The notes beneath the pieces are model-generated. The model searched no databases. It had not been told where the DNA came from and was given only the letters and a program-made list of their open reading frames with translations. A stretch of DNA of 64,000 nucleotides from a virus, in the IMG/VR virus record IMGVR_UViG_3300017991_000090, positions 20,745 through 84,744 of that record. One strand, given 5' to 3'. A program made the position numbers and the translations under genes. Shown here piece by piece: positions 8,580 to 16,994 of this stretch (position 1 is its first letter; every line of letters begins with the position of its first letter).

Positions 8580-8611
8580 AAAAAAAAGAGGCGTTTTACC
8601 GCCCCCTTTTT
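8580..8611 (-). terminator. 3' terminator of the large structured RNA
   Basis: The minus strand reads GGGGGCGG-TAAAA-CGCC followed by TCTTTTTTT. This fixes the orientation and 3' end of the upstream non-coding transcript, and it lies immediately before the ribosome site of the 177-residue gene. Confidence 0.75.
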
Positions 8612-9086
8612 GTGCGACTAAATCGATAAGTTCGCAAGCACGTTGACGGCGTGTAGGGGTGGAATGGTCCTGCAGCATTCTTTCCTCGTCTTTTCCGAAA
8701 CTCTTCTGAAAAAGCCCTTTTTCTGAAGAGTAGAGGAAGAGTAAAGAATGCGTAACGGACCTGGAACCCCGGGCGCCGTAACACGTCTTGCGCTTAACAC
8801 CAAATTAATGGCTGTGACGAAACATCACAATTAAGCGACTCGCACAACATAACTTAAGATAGATTAACCGGTGGTGGCCACGAGCCATGGGCCCTGGATA
8901 ACACCTCCGATTGTTCCGGAAAAACGCAGTGACTCCGGAACCCTCGGAGGAGTTCTCCCGGGCCCATGGCGTGGGCCACCACCCGACGGGCAGCAAGATT
9001 CTTGCTGCCCGGAAGGGGCCGGGCATAGCGTTTTTTCCGTCTAACACCCTACCGAAACAGTAGGTTTAGAACTTATGTTAATACAA

Positions 9087-9101
9087 CTAAAGATTGAAAT
9101 A
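9087..9101 (-). repeat. 15-base repeat inside the structured RNA (3' copy)
   Basis: CTAAAGATTGAAATA (plus-strand reading), identical to the copy at 9464-9478. The flanks are also similar (TTAA-TACA before it). On the minus strand each copy is followed by AT-rich sequence and then a small hairpin with a TGTTTC loop, suggesting two related modules. Confidence 0.7.
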
Positions 9102-9463
9102 TCCTTCTATTACTGAAACATCGACGTGATCTCAGGTTACCGGTCTGGCTATGGCCAACGCCATTGCCAGTCCGGTCACCTGTGTGATCTCGTCGCTGTT
9201 TCATAATCGAAGGAACAAGCGAAGGCCCGGAAACTCTCCTGATGAGCTCTGGGTTCGAGATGAGCCAAGTCATCAGGACCCAGCTTCCAGGTGCAGCGGG
9301 TCAACCGGCGAACCTGGACGCTTGGGTCCTGATGATATGGAATCATCTCGAACCCAGAGCTCATCACTCCCAGTTTCCGGTGCCGCAGCGCCTTACCTTT
9401 GCTTAGTATTGCCGGTGAAACACCAGCCTTTCTCTTGTATAAAATGTATAAATTAAGTACATG

Positions 9464-9478
9464 CTAAAGATTGAAATA
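9464..9478 (-). repeat. 15-base repeat inside the structured RNA (5' copy)
   Basis: Second exact copy of CTAAAGATTGAAATA, 377 bases from the first. It separates the 5' half of the RNA (9485-9800) from the 3' half. It could be a shared protein- or RNA-binding element, or part of a promoter. Confidence 0.7.
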
Positions 9479-9850
9479 ACGCATCCATTTACTCCTGGCT
9501 GAGTGACTGATTGTCTGGTCGTAACATCTGCAGCTTAGCGGGCGCAGCCGGCGGTGCTGCCGATGTTAGCGACAAAGACATAAAGTCAACGAAGCGTGGT
9601 GTAAATGGCATCCGTTTATTAGCCAATATCAGCAAACCGTACATCTGGCGCATCGCCTCCAAGGGGGTGGTGGGCGCCAAGAGAAGCGCAAACATCAATC
9701 CGGCTCCAGCCGGAATTGATGGAAGGGCTTCTATATTGGCGCCGTCCAACCCTCCTGGAGGCGTAGCTCCGGATGTGTGGTTTGCGCCAATATTTGCGAT
9801 CTGCTTTTATTTGGTAACACTGAAGAAGCTTCAGCTTATCCCCGTGTACT

Positions 9851-10888
9851 TTAATTTCCTTCTTTATCTAATAATGTTTCTGAGCCCTTCTTCTGGGCTG
9901 ATTCAGTTACTTCTTGCTGTGGCTTGTCAGCATCGGTAGCAAAATTTTCTGCAATTGATTTCTCATCCTGCTGGTCAAGCGGTACAGCTTCCTCGTCTGG
10001 ATTTACTTCCAGCAACTTTTGCTCAAGGTCGCCTATATCAAGCATTGACCCAGTACCGCCACCGCCTTCTATTCTGGCTTGGTCGACCTGGAATTTTAAT
10101 CCACGCTTAATAGGCTCCATTACGAGCTGTATGAAATCCGGTGTAGGTATCAGGTCTGTTATGAAAACATCCCTTCCTCCGGATTTAATCTTTTTATGAA
10201 TTAAGTATAACTTGGCTCCAAAAAAGCCATCAAATTTTAACGATTTGTTCGCCTCTCGTTCTTTTATGGAATGTGCAACGCGCAACAGGTTCCATAATTG
10301 AGAGATAGAAGATTCAATACCCAAAATGGTATTAATCGATCGTGTCTCAAACCTGTATGGATTTGGTGTCATGTCAATAACCGGAAAGCACTTCATAAAT
10401 CCAATCTCTTTACACTTCTTAGATTGAAAATCAGGACAATCCTTATAAAGACATTTTCTTTCTGTCCATTCACGGTCTCCATCAGGAGTGAATTTCAAAA
10501 ACTTAGCCGTATCATTCAAGCCTTGGCTCTGACACAAAAGGCCTTCAGAAGATGAATACATAGCCAGCTTACTTTCCCACATCTCTTGAGGTGTTTGGTA
10601 CAAGCTGACAATTTCAACCCGCCGCGGCGTTTTGCTGTCAAGAGTTGTTTCAAGCGCTTTTTGAACTGTTTCATTTAGAACCCAGTCTTTTATAACGACC
10701 TGCTCTTGTGAACTTCCAACCCTTTTTGTCTGGGTAACTTCCTTCAACATACGGAAGAAACCAGCAGCTTTGGGCGCATTCTTTTTATTAGGGCCTTCGT
10801 TTGGTGCATACCCTGTTGAAATCTTTCCTCTATATTTTATTATCATATGAGGAACGCCAGCATCGTCGTGAGTTAATCCTTTTATCAT
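9851..10888 (-). CDS. Zinc-binding phage protein resembling recombination-directionality-factor-like family, 345 aa
   Basis: The central part contains a cysteine group (KCLYKDCPDFQSKKC, then C..GFMKC) followed by PYRFETRSINTI. That pattern is reminiscent of phage proteins often annotated as hydrolase/metal-binding or Gp3-like recombination directionality factors; the match is from memory and not verified. The last ~75 residues are acidic and low in complexity. ATG follows GAAGGAGG. Twenty-one bases separate it from the SSB-like gene upstream, so both are probably one transcription unit. The large structured RNA begins shortly after its stop codon. Confidence 0.6.
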   Translation of the reverse strand: MIKGLTHDDAGVPHMIIKYRGKISTGYAPNEGPNKKNAPKAAGFFRMLKEVTQTKRVGSSQEQVVIKDWVLNETVQKALETTLDSKTPRRVEIVSLYQTPQEMWESKLAMYSSSEGLLCQSQGLNDTAKFLKFTPDGDREWTERKCLYKDCPDFQSKKCKEIGFMKCFPVIDMTPNPYRFETRSINTILGIESSISQLWNLLRVAHSIKEREANKSLKFDGFFGAKLYLIHKKIKSGGRDVFITDLIPTPDFIQLVMEPIKRGLKFQVDQARIEGGGGTGSMLDIGDLEQKLLEVNPDEEAVPLDQQDEKSIAENFATDADKPQQEVTESAQKKGSETLLDKEGN

Positions 10889-10909
10889 TATTCCTCCTTC
10901 ACAAAAGAG

Positions 10910-11668
10910 TTAAAAATCTTCTGTTTTAGAGTCGAGTCCAGGAGTCTCCTGCGATGCCTTTTCTCCTTCAGCGACAGCTTTATTAGCCATCTCTTCAGCA
11001 TCAATGTTGCCAGTTTCATTAACGGCTGTGCTGTAATCGAGGTCAGACGGGTCTGACTCTTTTGCTTCAGGTTCTTTCTTTGGTTCATTTGACACTGACT
11101 TGTCATTTGCCGCTGCTGGCACAATTGTATCAACCCGCAATTTCGGCTGATTGTTGTACCAGTCATCTACAACCTTAACCATGACCTCCTTCTTCATGTT
11201 GTGGTCTCTTACAAGCGTCATGCTTTCGCCCTCACGCTTGAATTCGGGAGTCAGGTTTTCTACGAGCCATTGCGGCTCCATACGGATTTCTTCATGGCCA
11301 AGCATAGCAACCAGTTTCGGCTTCGCCATCCTGGCCATGGTCTGTATAGTTTCTTTCTTCGCACCGGGAGCTGGTGCCATATTAATGTTGAAGAACATCA
11401 ACGAGCCTTTCGGCACAAGCGGCGTTCCGTCAACGACCCGTAAGGGTACAACAAGTTGCAGTACACCCTTCTGAGAGCTTTTGTCAAAACAAGGAAACTG
11501 TTTTGCCTCATTGTCCTTGACATAGCCAAAGGTGTCTACTTTCATCCGGTATGTTCCGGAAACTCCTACATATAGCCTCTCATGGGAACTTGCGTTATCC
11601 ATAGAGCTTTGAGCCTCTTGGCTCGTCTGTTCGTTTAGAAAATCCTTTACCAGATTCTCACCACTCAT
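10910..11668 (-). CDS. Putative single-stranded DNA-binding protein, 252 aa
   Basis: Residues ~30-170 look beta-rich and OB-like (GVSGTYRMKVDTFGYV, then VLQLVVPLRVVDGTPLVPKG). The last ~70 residues are an acidic, disordered tail ending in SKTEDF. An acidic tail with a terminal aromatic is typical of phage and bacterial SSBs (for example T7 gp2.5), where it recruits replication proteins. The neighbourhood (primase-helicase, exonucleases) supports replication. The assignment rests on tail, charge and context; no sequence match was possible. ATG follows CAGGAGGTAACTG. Confidence 0.55.
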   Translation of the reverse strand: MSGENLVKDFLNEQTSQEAQSSMDNASSHERLYVGVSGTYRMKVDTFGYVKDNEAKQFPCFDKSSQKGVLQLVVPLRVVDGTPLVPKGSLMFFNINMAPAPGAKKETIQTMARMAKPKLVAMLGHEEIRMEPQWLVENLTPEFKREGESMTLVRDHNMKKEVMVKVVDDWYNNQPKLRVDTIVPAAANDKSVSNEPKKEPEAKESDPSDLDYSTAVNETGNIDAEEMANKAVAEGEKASQETPGLDSKTEDF

Positions 11669-11732
11669 CAGTTACCTCCTGAAAGTTAATATGTACATAA
11701 TAGTTATTACATAAAACATATTCAAAATCACA

Positions 11733-12326
11733 TTAGAAAGGGAGGTCATCTGCCCAATTAGGGTCGTCGTCATGCTCCACAACACTGTCGATGTTGTCAT
11801 ATTCGGCAAGAGCTGCTCTGACATCACCGGGCGTTACAACGTCGAACTCCCAGTCTAAATAAGTAATGTGTACAGGTTCAACTATTCGATTATTGTAGTC
11901 ACGATTCCACATCCCGTATTCAATTGTAATCGGGTGCATTTCAAATGATACCTGCACAGGATTAAAGCACTTGAATTTATCAAGTATATCCTGCGGTATC
12001 GGTTCAGGGTGAATTAATTTATCGACAGCCTTCTCAGACAACTGCAGCTTATTCATCATATAACGCTCCAACCAATCCTTTTTAGGATTGACGCGGAATA
12101 TTGAATGCAGGTACATAAACTGCAATAATTCAGGGTCGTTGTCTAAAAACATGTCCAATATTTTTTCTCTATCGTCGTTGACACGGTTAAACACCTTAAG
12201 GAGGTGCTTATACTGTACTGACGAATTTTTTATACGTTTGCACCATTTCATTTCGATAAAGTATTCCAAACATTCCTGGGTGTACTTTGCATCAAGACTG
12301 TCCCAATCAACCCGCTTCTTGTGCAT
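11733..12326 (-). CDS. Hypothetical replication protein with SSB-like C-terminal tip, ~197 aa
   Basis: The body is helical and mixed charge with no recognised domain. The C-terminus is strongly acidic and ends DDDPNWADDLPF, close to the SSB tip DDDIPF. This suggests binding to partners that normally recognise SSB tails, or mimicry of SSB. The start is uncertain: I use the ATG inside the end of the primase-helicase gene, giving a 20-base overlap; an in-frame ATG 34 codons upstream also exists. Neither has a clear ribosome site, so coupling to the primase-helicase is likely. Confidence 0.6.
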   Translation of the reverse strand: MHKKRVDWDSLDAKYTQECLEYFIEMKWCKRIKNSSVQYKHLLKVFNRVNDDREKILDMFLDNDPELLQFMYLHSIFRVNPKKDWLERYMMNKLQLSEKAVDKLIHPEPIPQDILDKFKCFNPVQVSFEMHPITIEYGMWNRDYNNRIVEPVHITYLDWEFDVVTPGDVRAALAEYDNIDSVVEHDDDPNWADDLPF

Positions 12327-15300
12327 CAGAATGTTCGTCACTCGACAAATGGTCTTCGAGTTTCTTAATGACATCAGCATCCGATTCATGCTGTGTAATT
12401 TCGAGTATATCCGAGAGTTCTCTTTCATCTTTGTTTGCTACCATGTCAGACAACCACTCATTAAATGCTGGTGTTTTACGATAAGTCGACTTGGCCCTGA
12501 CAAGGCACCTCCTTATGATTAAAGTGTTAATAAGTTTTTGAGTTCCGATGTTTACAGGCATCCCTGTCGACTTAAAATCATCGTTTGACGCATCGACCAT
12601 TAATAGTTCGCGGTCATACACCCTTTGTAAATAATCACAGAACAGTTGCTGTAAAGATTTGTCCGTAAACTCTTCTTCCAGCAATAAAGACCTGGGGTTG
12701 ATATACTTGATGATATTTTCCATAAACCTCATATCGCCAAGAGATTCCAAATCCTTCTGCTGCTCCGAATATATGTCAAGCTGCATATTTGGATGGCAGT
12801 ACAGCTTAATTAATAAATTCATTACAAATTCAATGTGTTCCTTTTTTACTAATACCTTATTCCAGTCATCATCTGGTGTAGAGTACATCATTGCTGCTAC
12901 AGAAGTCCCCATCCTCGTCAGCTTGAGCCGTGTTTCATGGTTAATAAGCTGGGTGTTGGTGTGGAACTTATTCAGCAATTTTTTCTGGCAAGAGTTGATA
13001 TATTTTTCTATACCCTCTTCATAGACCACTTCTTTTGGAGAGCGTGAGTGCGTCCACATCAGAAGGTACCTTGATTGAAACTCCGTAAACTCGGTGAGCA
13101 GCGGAGTATATATCGGCGTGAACGAGTCGTCTTTTATATCGCTCTGCTTCACAATCCATGCTACATCGAACCGCGAAAGGATCTCATCCTTAAAGCAAAG
13201 GTGTTTTAGAAACCTGACCCCGTTACCGAACGACGCAGCTTTATCAGACGTCCATGCCCGGGGGTTTGATAGGAAAATCTTCCTTACCCGTGCAGGAGCC
13301 TTCTTGCAACCAGCCACAGTGGTTACATCAGCTATTCCAGAAGAACGAAGAGATGTTATCCCATTCAGCGCGTCCTGATTTATATTACTTAATTCATCGA
13401 TAACGACTACGCCGCCATCATTCATAACCATCTTCCCCCATGAAACAACCGGTTTATTCTTGGTATATTTTATACCACCCAATAGCCCTGCCCTGGTAAC
13501 AGCGCTCGAACCGGCAATCAGGTCTCCAACCTTATAGTGATTCATTAGGAATTGACTTATCATAGTTTTACAACATCGTGATTCCCCGCCTATTAATACT
13601 TCAACCCATCCTCTTTTAAGAGAAGGGAACAGGGTCTTGTTATCCAATTCGAGCTGTGAGAAGAATGCCAGGTCGTTAAGAAGAAACATCTCCCTCCTTC
13701 CATTGACACCGGCTGCCTGGGCAAATATATCATATCTGCGTTCAAGAGCCTGCTCAACAGTCTCACCTTCTTTTGGTCTGAACACTTTCAATATGTCATG
13801 TGTTTCCTGGTCCATTACAAAATTTTCGGTCGAGGTTGCTATTGGTTCAGCTTTATGGGCAAAAAGCACAGCCCTGGAATCGTTTGGCGCCCGTGTTTGA
13901 ACGCCTTTGAATTTATACGACCTGTTCGGGTAAACGTCCATATCTCCAACAATGTAAGCGTCCATTTCTATAGCAGAGCTTTCCATAGCCTTACTCAAGA
14001 TACCCTCTCCATACTCAGACACATCCCTTGTCAAGCGTACACGTAACAGCTTTTCAAATGTTTTGTTGGTAATGCTGACAAAGTTACAACTCGGATTTAT
14101 TCCGGCCAGCTTTTTAATGTACATATCACGCTTATCGTCAGACACTTCTATCATACTCAGAATGTCGTGGGTGTTTATTTTAATACACCCGAGATTGTTA
14201 TAATGCTCTTTTGGTATATTGCCATTTACCAACACAAACTCTATCTCAGGAGACTCTCTAAATTCTGGAAAGCTTGGCAGCACACACTTCTTACACGATG
14301 CGTACAATGTACTTGAAGGGCACCCAGTATGTTTACAGCTCATAGACAGCTCTTCCGGATAAAGATATGCTGCGTCAATAAAGTCACCAACAGACGCAAC
14401 CATTTCAAGAATTTTGCTGTCATCATGTGACGAATACCTCGGCAGCCTCGACTCCTGAAGAGTAACCTTGTATAGCTCTGTTTTGACACGTTCTACATTT
14501 TCAGTATAAACCGGAGTGTTCTTAACAAGAGAAAGAAACCTCTGAGTAGCGAGTTCGTCGAATCCATTCTTCTCCATAAAATCAGTGAAGTCCTTCTCCG
14601 CACGTTTCATCTTCTTGTTACCCTTGGCGTTGGTAACCTCCACCATCTTCTCCGGGTCAAGCCCGAACGGGTTGTCCTTAGATTTATCGAGGTTGACAAT
14701 CTTAATCTGTTTTGCGTAAGGATACAGTGACTTGGCAAGCTTCTTCGCCCCGGCAATACCGGTTTCATCGGAGTCCAGGCATATGATAATCTCTTTGTCG
14801 GTAAACAGCTGTCGCGCTTTTTTCTCACCGAACACCTTAACGACGTCGGTATTACGCTCGGCACCCATAGTCACAGCACCTTCGATGCCGTGGGCGATGC
14901 CGCAGTACATGTCCGGCTCACCGCCGAAGAACATAATCTGGCTCTTGGTGAAGTTGTTCATGGGCGATGGGAGTATCTCCCGGCCCTTGTGCAGGAACAG
15001 CCATTTAAAGGCTCTATTCGTATTGAAGGGATCATACACCTTCAGATTTATCAGGTCGCCGTCAGCGTGTATCATTGGGAAAATATACCTGCGCCGGCCA
15101 TCCAGGCCGATGCGGAAGTTCCTGACCATATCCTCATCGATACGCCTTTTATCATACAGGTAGGAGAGCCTGTCAGGGTCGTTCAAGAGATTGTTGACGT
15201 ATCCATCCAGTTCTTCCATCGGAAGTGATGAGACAGCCTTCGCTTCCTGTGCAAGCTGTTCTGAAAGAACAAACGGCTTACCCTTGGCTGTTTTATGCTT

Positions 15301-15732
15301 TTTCTGGCATTTTGAATACAGCTCATATAACTGCTGATTCCATTCATCCTCACCGTCATTAAATGTGGTTGAGAACCGTATACCGGTTTGTGACTCGTTA
15401 ATACTGAGAAAGTCAATAAGAAAATCGGAGTAGTGATCACCCCACTGGCTTGTTCCTTTAAGATATTCAGTCCAGTATTTCTGGAAGTTCCCCTTCTCTC
15501 CGCATGTATGGCAATAGTACTGCCCAGTGTCGTTGTTTACTGACATGGAGGCGTGTGAATCGACCCCCTGAGAATGCGCTCCAGCGTTGATACAGCGGAA
15601 GTTTTTGTTCGCGTCCTGATACCATCCGAGGCGTTTATATATCTCGTGATAATCGCCCGACATCAGCATTTCGGCAGTTGCAAATAAAATTTTCAAATCT
15701 GCCTTTTTTAACTTATATTTATTGTTGGACAA
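12307..15732 (-). CDS. Primase (zinc finger + TOPRIM) fused to MCM-like AAA+ helicase
   Basis: A 1141-residue replication protein. The N-terminus has a CHC2-like zinc region (C47, then CHTCGEKGN at 74-82). A TOPRIM fold spans ~264-345 with FFGGEPDMYC and CLDSDETG. A second cysteine set lies at 466, 471, 480 and 483. The ATPase at ~705-870 reads like an MCM module: GGESRCCKT (Walker A, ~715-723), RAGLLGGI, DGGVVVIDE (Walker B, ~772-780), LSNP (sensor 1) and LSRFD (arginine finger, ~852-856). A helical, winged-helix-like C-terminus follows. It should both prime and unwind DNA at the phage fork. The start is TTG behind AAGGAGG. DnaB-type helicases are more usual with TOPRIM primases, so the MCM-like partner is notable. 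Confidence 0.82.
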   Translation of the reverse strand: MSNNKYKLKKADLKILFATAEMLMSGDYHEIYKRLGWYQDANKNFRCINAGAHSQGVDSHASMSVNNDTGQYYCHTCGEKGNFQKYWTEYLKGTSQWGDHYSDFLIDFLSINESQTGIRFSTTFNDGEDEWNQQLYELYSKCQKKHKTAKGKPFVLSEQLAQEAKAVSSLPMEELDGYVNNLLNDPDRLSYLYDKRRIDEDMVRNFRIGLDGRRRYIFPMIHADGDLINLKVYDPFNTNRAFKWLFLHKGREILPSPMNNFTKSQIMFFGGEPDMYCGIAHGIEGAVTMGAERNTDVVKVFGEKKARQLFTDKEIIICLDSDETGIAGAKKLAKSLYPYAKQIKIVNLDKSKDNPFGLDPEKMVEVTNAKGNKKMKRAEKDFTDFMEKNGFDELATQRFLSLVKNTPVYTENVERVKTELYKVTLQESRLPRYSSHDDSKILEMVASVGDFIDAAYLYPEELSMSCKHTGCPSSTLYASCKKCVLPSFPEFRESPEIEFVLVNGNIPKEHYNNLGCIKINTHDILSMIEVSDDKRDMYIKKLAGINPSCNFVSITNKTFEKLLRVRLTRDVSEYGEGILSKAMESSAIEMDAYIVGDMDVYPNRSYKFKGVQTRAPNDSRAVLFAHKAEPIATSTENFVMDQETHDILKVFRPKEGETVEQALERRYDIFAQAAGVNGRREMFLLNDLAFFSQLELDNKTLFPSLKRGWVEVLIGGESRCCKTMISQFLMNHYKVGDLIAGSSAVTRAGLLGGIKYTKNKPVVSWGKMVMNDGGVVVIDELSNINQDALNGITSLRSSGIADVTTVAGCKKAPARVRKIFLSNPRAWTSDKAASFGNGVRFLKHLCFKDEILSRFDVAWIVKQSDIKDDSFTPIYTPLLTEFTEFQSRYLLMWTHSRSPKEVVYEEGIEKYINSCQKKLLNKFHTNTQLINHETRLKLTRMGTSVAAMMYSTPDDDWNKVLVKKEHIEFVMNLLIKLYCHPNMQLDIYSEQQKDLESLGDMRFMENIIKYINPRSLLLEEEFTDKSLQQLFCDYLQRVYDRELLMVDASNDDFKSTGMPVNIGTQKLINTLIIRRCLVRAKSTYRKTPAFNEWLSDMVANKDERELSDILEITQHESDADVIKKLEDHLSSDEHSDAQEAG

Positions 15733-15770
15733 TGTTCCTCCTTTTTTGAGACAAAAATGGACAGAAATGT

Positions 15771-15803
15771 AAAGGGCTCTTGCTGTTTCGGCAGGAGCCC
15801 TTT
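15771..15803 (-). terminator. Hairpin terminator between the 96-aa gene and the primase-helicase
   Basis: AAAGGGCTCCTGC and GCAAGAGCCCTTT form a long stem with a CGAAA-type loop. The flanking A and T tracts make it plausible on either strand. On the minus strand it lies downstream of the 96-residue gene and upstream of the primase-helicase ribosome site. Confidence 0.6.
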
Positions 15804-15812
15804 AATAGTTAT

Positions 15813-16103
15813 TTACGGCGTTTTGTTTTCTTCGCTGGCTATATCTGTTAAAGACGGTGAATCTTTTTTCTCTTCTTCTTCAACAATCTCTTCAGCCTTT
15901 CCATCTGACAACTTAATAGTTCGCATCATGGTAGGCTTGACCATTATGTTGTTGCTTCTCATCTTATCTACGATGAAACTTCCAATACATTTTTCGCCAA
16001 TAAATAGGCCTACTTCGGACCTGTCTCCGAAGCCTGGAATCTCGCGCATCATCAGGTCGATGCCATTTGCTAATTTGTGAGTATGAACGTGATTGCCCTG
16101 CAT
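15813..16103 (-). CDS. Hypothetical protein, ~96 aa
   Basis: The ATG used here follows AAAGGGTGG; an in-frame ATG five codons upstream lacks a ribosome site. The N-terminal two thirds look like a small beta-rich domain (contains GFGDRSEVGLFIGEKCIG). The C-terminus is a Glu/Lys run (EEIVEEEEKK). No family recognised. A sigma70-like promoter lies just upstream. Confidence 0.55.
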   Translation of the reverse strand: MQGNHVHTHKLANGIDLMMREIPGFGDRSEVGLFIGEKCIGSFIVDKMRSNNIMVKPTMMRTIKLSDGKAEEIVEEEEKKDSPSLTDIASEENKTP

Positions 16104-16147
16104 GAGCCACCCTTTCATGGAAAAAATTAATAAACTTGGTAATTAAC

Positions 16148-16176
16148 AATCTACAGCTTTGGAGCGAGAAAGTCAA
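16148..16176 (-). promoter_or_regulatory. Sigma70-like promoter, leftward
   Basis: On the minus strand TTGACT, 17 bases, TAGATT. It lies about 45 bases upstream of the 96-residue gene, in a gene-free gap. It could drive that gene and, through read-through, the primase-helicase operon using host RNA polymerase. Confidence 0.5.
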
Positions 16177-16213
16177 ATACAATATGTAAAAAGTAGACCA
16201 CAACATGTAGAGA

Positions 16214-16750
16214 TTATTCTACCTTTAGACCCTTTAGTCCCATATGTTGTATCATGTGTATGAGCACTTCCGCATTCCCTTGTGCATCGTGAACCGGGTT
16301 ATGATCGTGAGGTGTCTTCCGGAGCTTCTTAAATTCTCTATTTCGAAAATCGTTCTTTTGGCCCCGGAAAATGTCCTGAAGGTTGCGAGATGTATGCCCA
16401 AACGGGTCTTCACCGTAAAAGTGCATGCAATACCAATGCACGAACATATAGTCAAACCCGTTATTGTCTGAAAAGAACATGGGCCTTGTATTAGGTGTGT
16501 TGGTATTGTTCACCCAATCAATGAACATTCCAATGCCATCACAAGCAGAGTGCTCAAAGGCAAAAGTGTTCCGTCTTGAATAGCCTGTGACATTCAACGC
16601 CTCTTGCACAAAATGATGAGATATTGGTCTCATCTGAATTCGAAATGTCACATCCAGCTTAGCTGTTAATTTTACAGCACCTATCTCTATCATGCTGTAG
16701 TCTCCCGGTATTGGGCCATCTGCTTCGATATCAACTATGTAAGCGCTCAT
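16214..16750 (-). CDS. DEDDh 3'-5' exonuclease (DnaQ/RNase T-like), 178 aa
   Basis: A stand-alone exonuclease fold. Exo I motif IVDIEADGP gives D7 and E9; an Exo II-type segment NNGFDYMFVHW supplies the next Asp; Exo III is HDAQGNAEV, with the His and Asp of the DEDDh class. The length matches single-domain DnaQ-type enzymes. It would remove 3' ends of DNA or RNA and might act as proofreading partner for a polymerase elsewhere in the genome. The ATG follows AAAGAGAATCA and the gene overlaps the next upstream gene by 20 bases. Confidence 0.82.
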   Translation of the reverse strand: MSAYIVDIEADGPIPGDYSMIEIGAVKLTAKLDVTFRIQMRPISHHFVQEALNVTGYSRRNTFAFEHSACDGIGMFIDWVNNTNTPNTRPMFFSDNNGFDYMFVHWYCMHFYGEDPFGHTSRNLQDIFRGQKNDFRNREFKKLRKTPHDHNPVHDAQGNAEVLIHMIQHMGLKGLKVE

Positions 16751-16994
16751 TGATTCTCTTTTTCACCTCCATTTGATTAATAATATCATTAACGCAATCT
16801 ATTAAATTCCTACCATACACCATAGGATATTCCTCTGCCCTTTCAGAGTCAGTTGCGCTTAATCGGCATGTTACCCCTGCCTCAAGATATTGAACTCCTC
16901 CAGGAACCTTGTCCCTCCAGTTATCAAAACTGATTGTCATTTTATGAGCCTTGCACCACCGTATAGCCTGACTATTCCGTTTTATTTTAGCCAT
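16731..16994 (-). CDS. Hypothetical protein, 87 aa
   Basis: The start is the ATG behind GGAGGAGTTATA. The product starts MAKIKRNSQAIRWCKAHKM, is basic at the N-terminus and contains two further cysteines. No family recognised. It shares one base with the next upstream gene and 20 bases with the exonuclease gene, indicating a tightly packed operon. Confidence 0.55.
   Translation of the reverse strand: MAKIKRNSQAIRWCKAHKMTISFDNWRDKVPGGVQYLEAGVTCRLSATDSERAEEYPMVYGRNLIDCVNDIINQMEVKKRINERLHS

Larger units (their letters stand above)
8581..9800 (-). ncRNA. Large ornate structured RNA (~1.2 kb), family not identified
   Basis: About 1.2 kb without a convincing gene, GC-rich against an AT-richer background, and almost fully occupied by long inverted repeats. 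Stems include: 24 perfect bp (9240-9263 with 9343-9366), continued inward by 13 bp (9270-9282/9323-9335) and 7 bp (9286-9292/9312-9318); 10 of 11 bp (9133-9143/9172-9182); 10+10+7+7 bp (8870-8879/8974-8983, 8885-8894/8960-8969, 8904-8910/8944-8950, 8914-8920/8934-8940); 9 bp at 8988-9010; a compound stem at 8666-8761; and 5'-half stems at 9733-9742/9784-9793, 9694-9720 inside 9682-9687/9727-9732, 9646-9651/9674-9679 and 9522-9528/9562-9568. A T-run terminator marks the 3' end. Size, phage setting and density of stems recall GOLLD, ROOL and OLE RNAs, but I cannot confirm membership. The 5' boundary is unclear: the upstream coding gene ends at 9851. Confidence 0.8.

Noticed and set aside
9240-9366. 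tRNA-like GGGTTCGA sequences in the large RNA
   Set aside because: They are the two arms of a 24-bp perfect stem; there is no cloverleaf, acceptor stem or anticodon arm around them.
9151-9456. Rightward 101-codon open frame over the large RNA
   Set aside because: Wrong strand for the operon, no ribosome site, and it simply crosses the long hairpins.
9489-9749. 86-codon leftward open frame starting at TTG within the structured RNA region
   Set aside because: AGGAGG lies only one base from the TTG, and the sequence is filled with perfect inverted repeats that explain its conservation better than coding. The product looks like no known protein. Kept as part of the ncRNA, though a small gene cannot be fully excluded.
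8581-9800. Group I or group II intron
   Set aside because: No interrupted gene on either side, no maturase or homing endonuclease, and no recognisable group II domain V.
10888-11166. Leftward 92-codon frame overlapping the SSB-like gene
   Set aside because: It is entirely covered by the better-supported SSB-like frame and has an odd, very basic composition.
12338-12428. Longer start for the SSB-tip protein
   Set aside because: An upstream ATG would add 34 residues deep inside the primase-helicase gene without a ribosome site; not excluded, but the shorter form is preferred.
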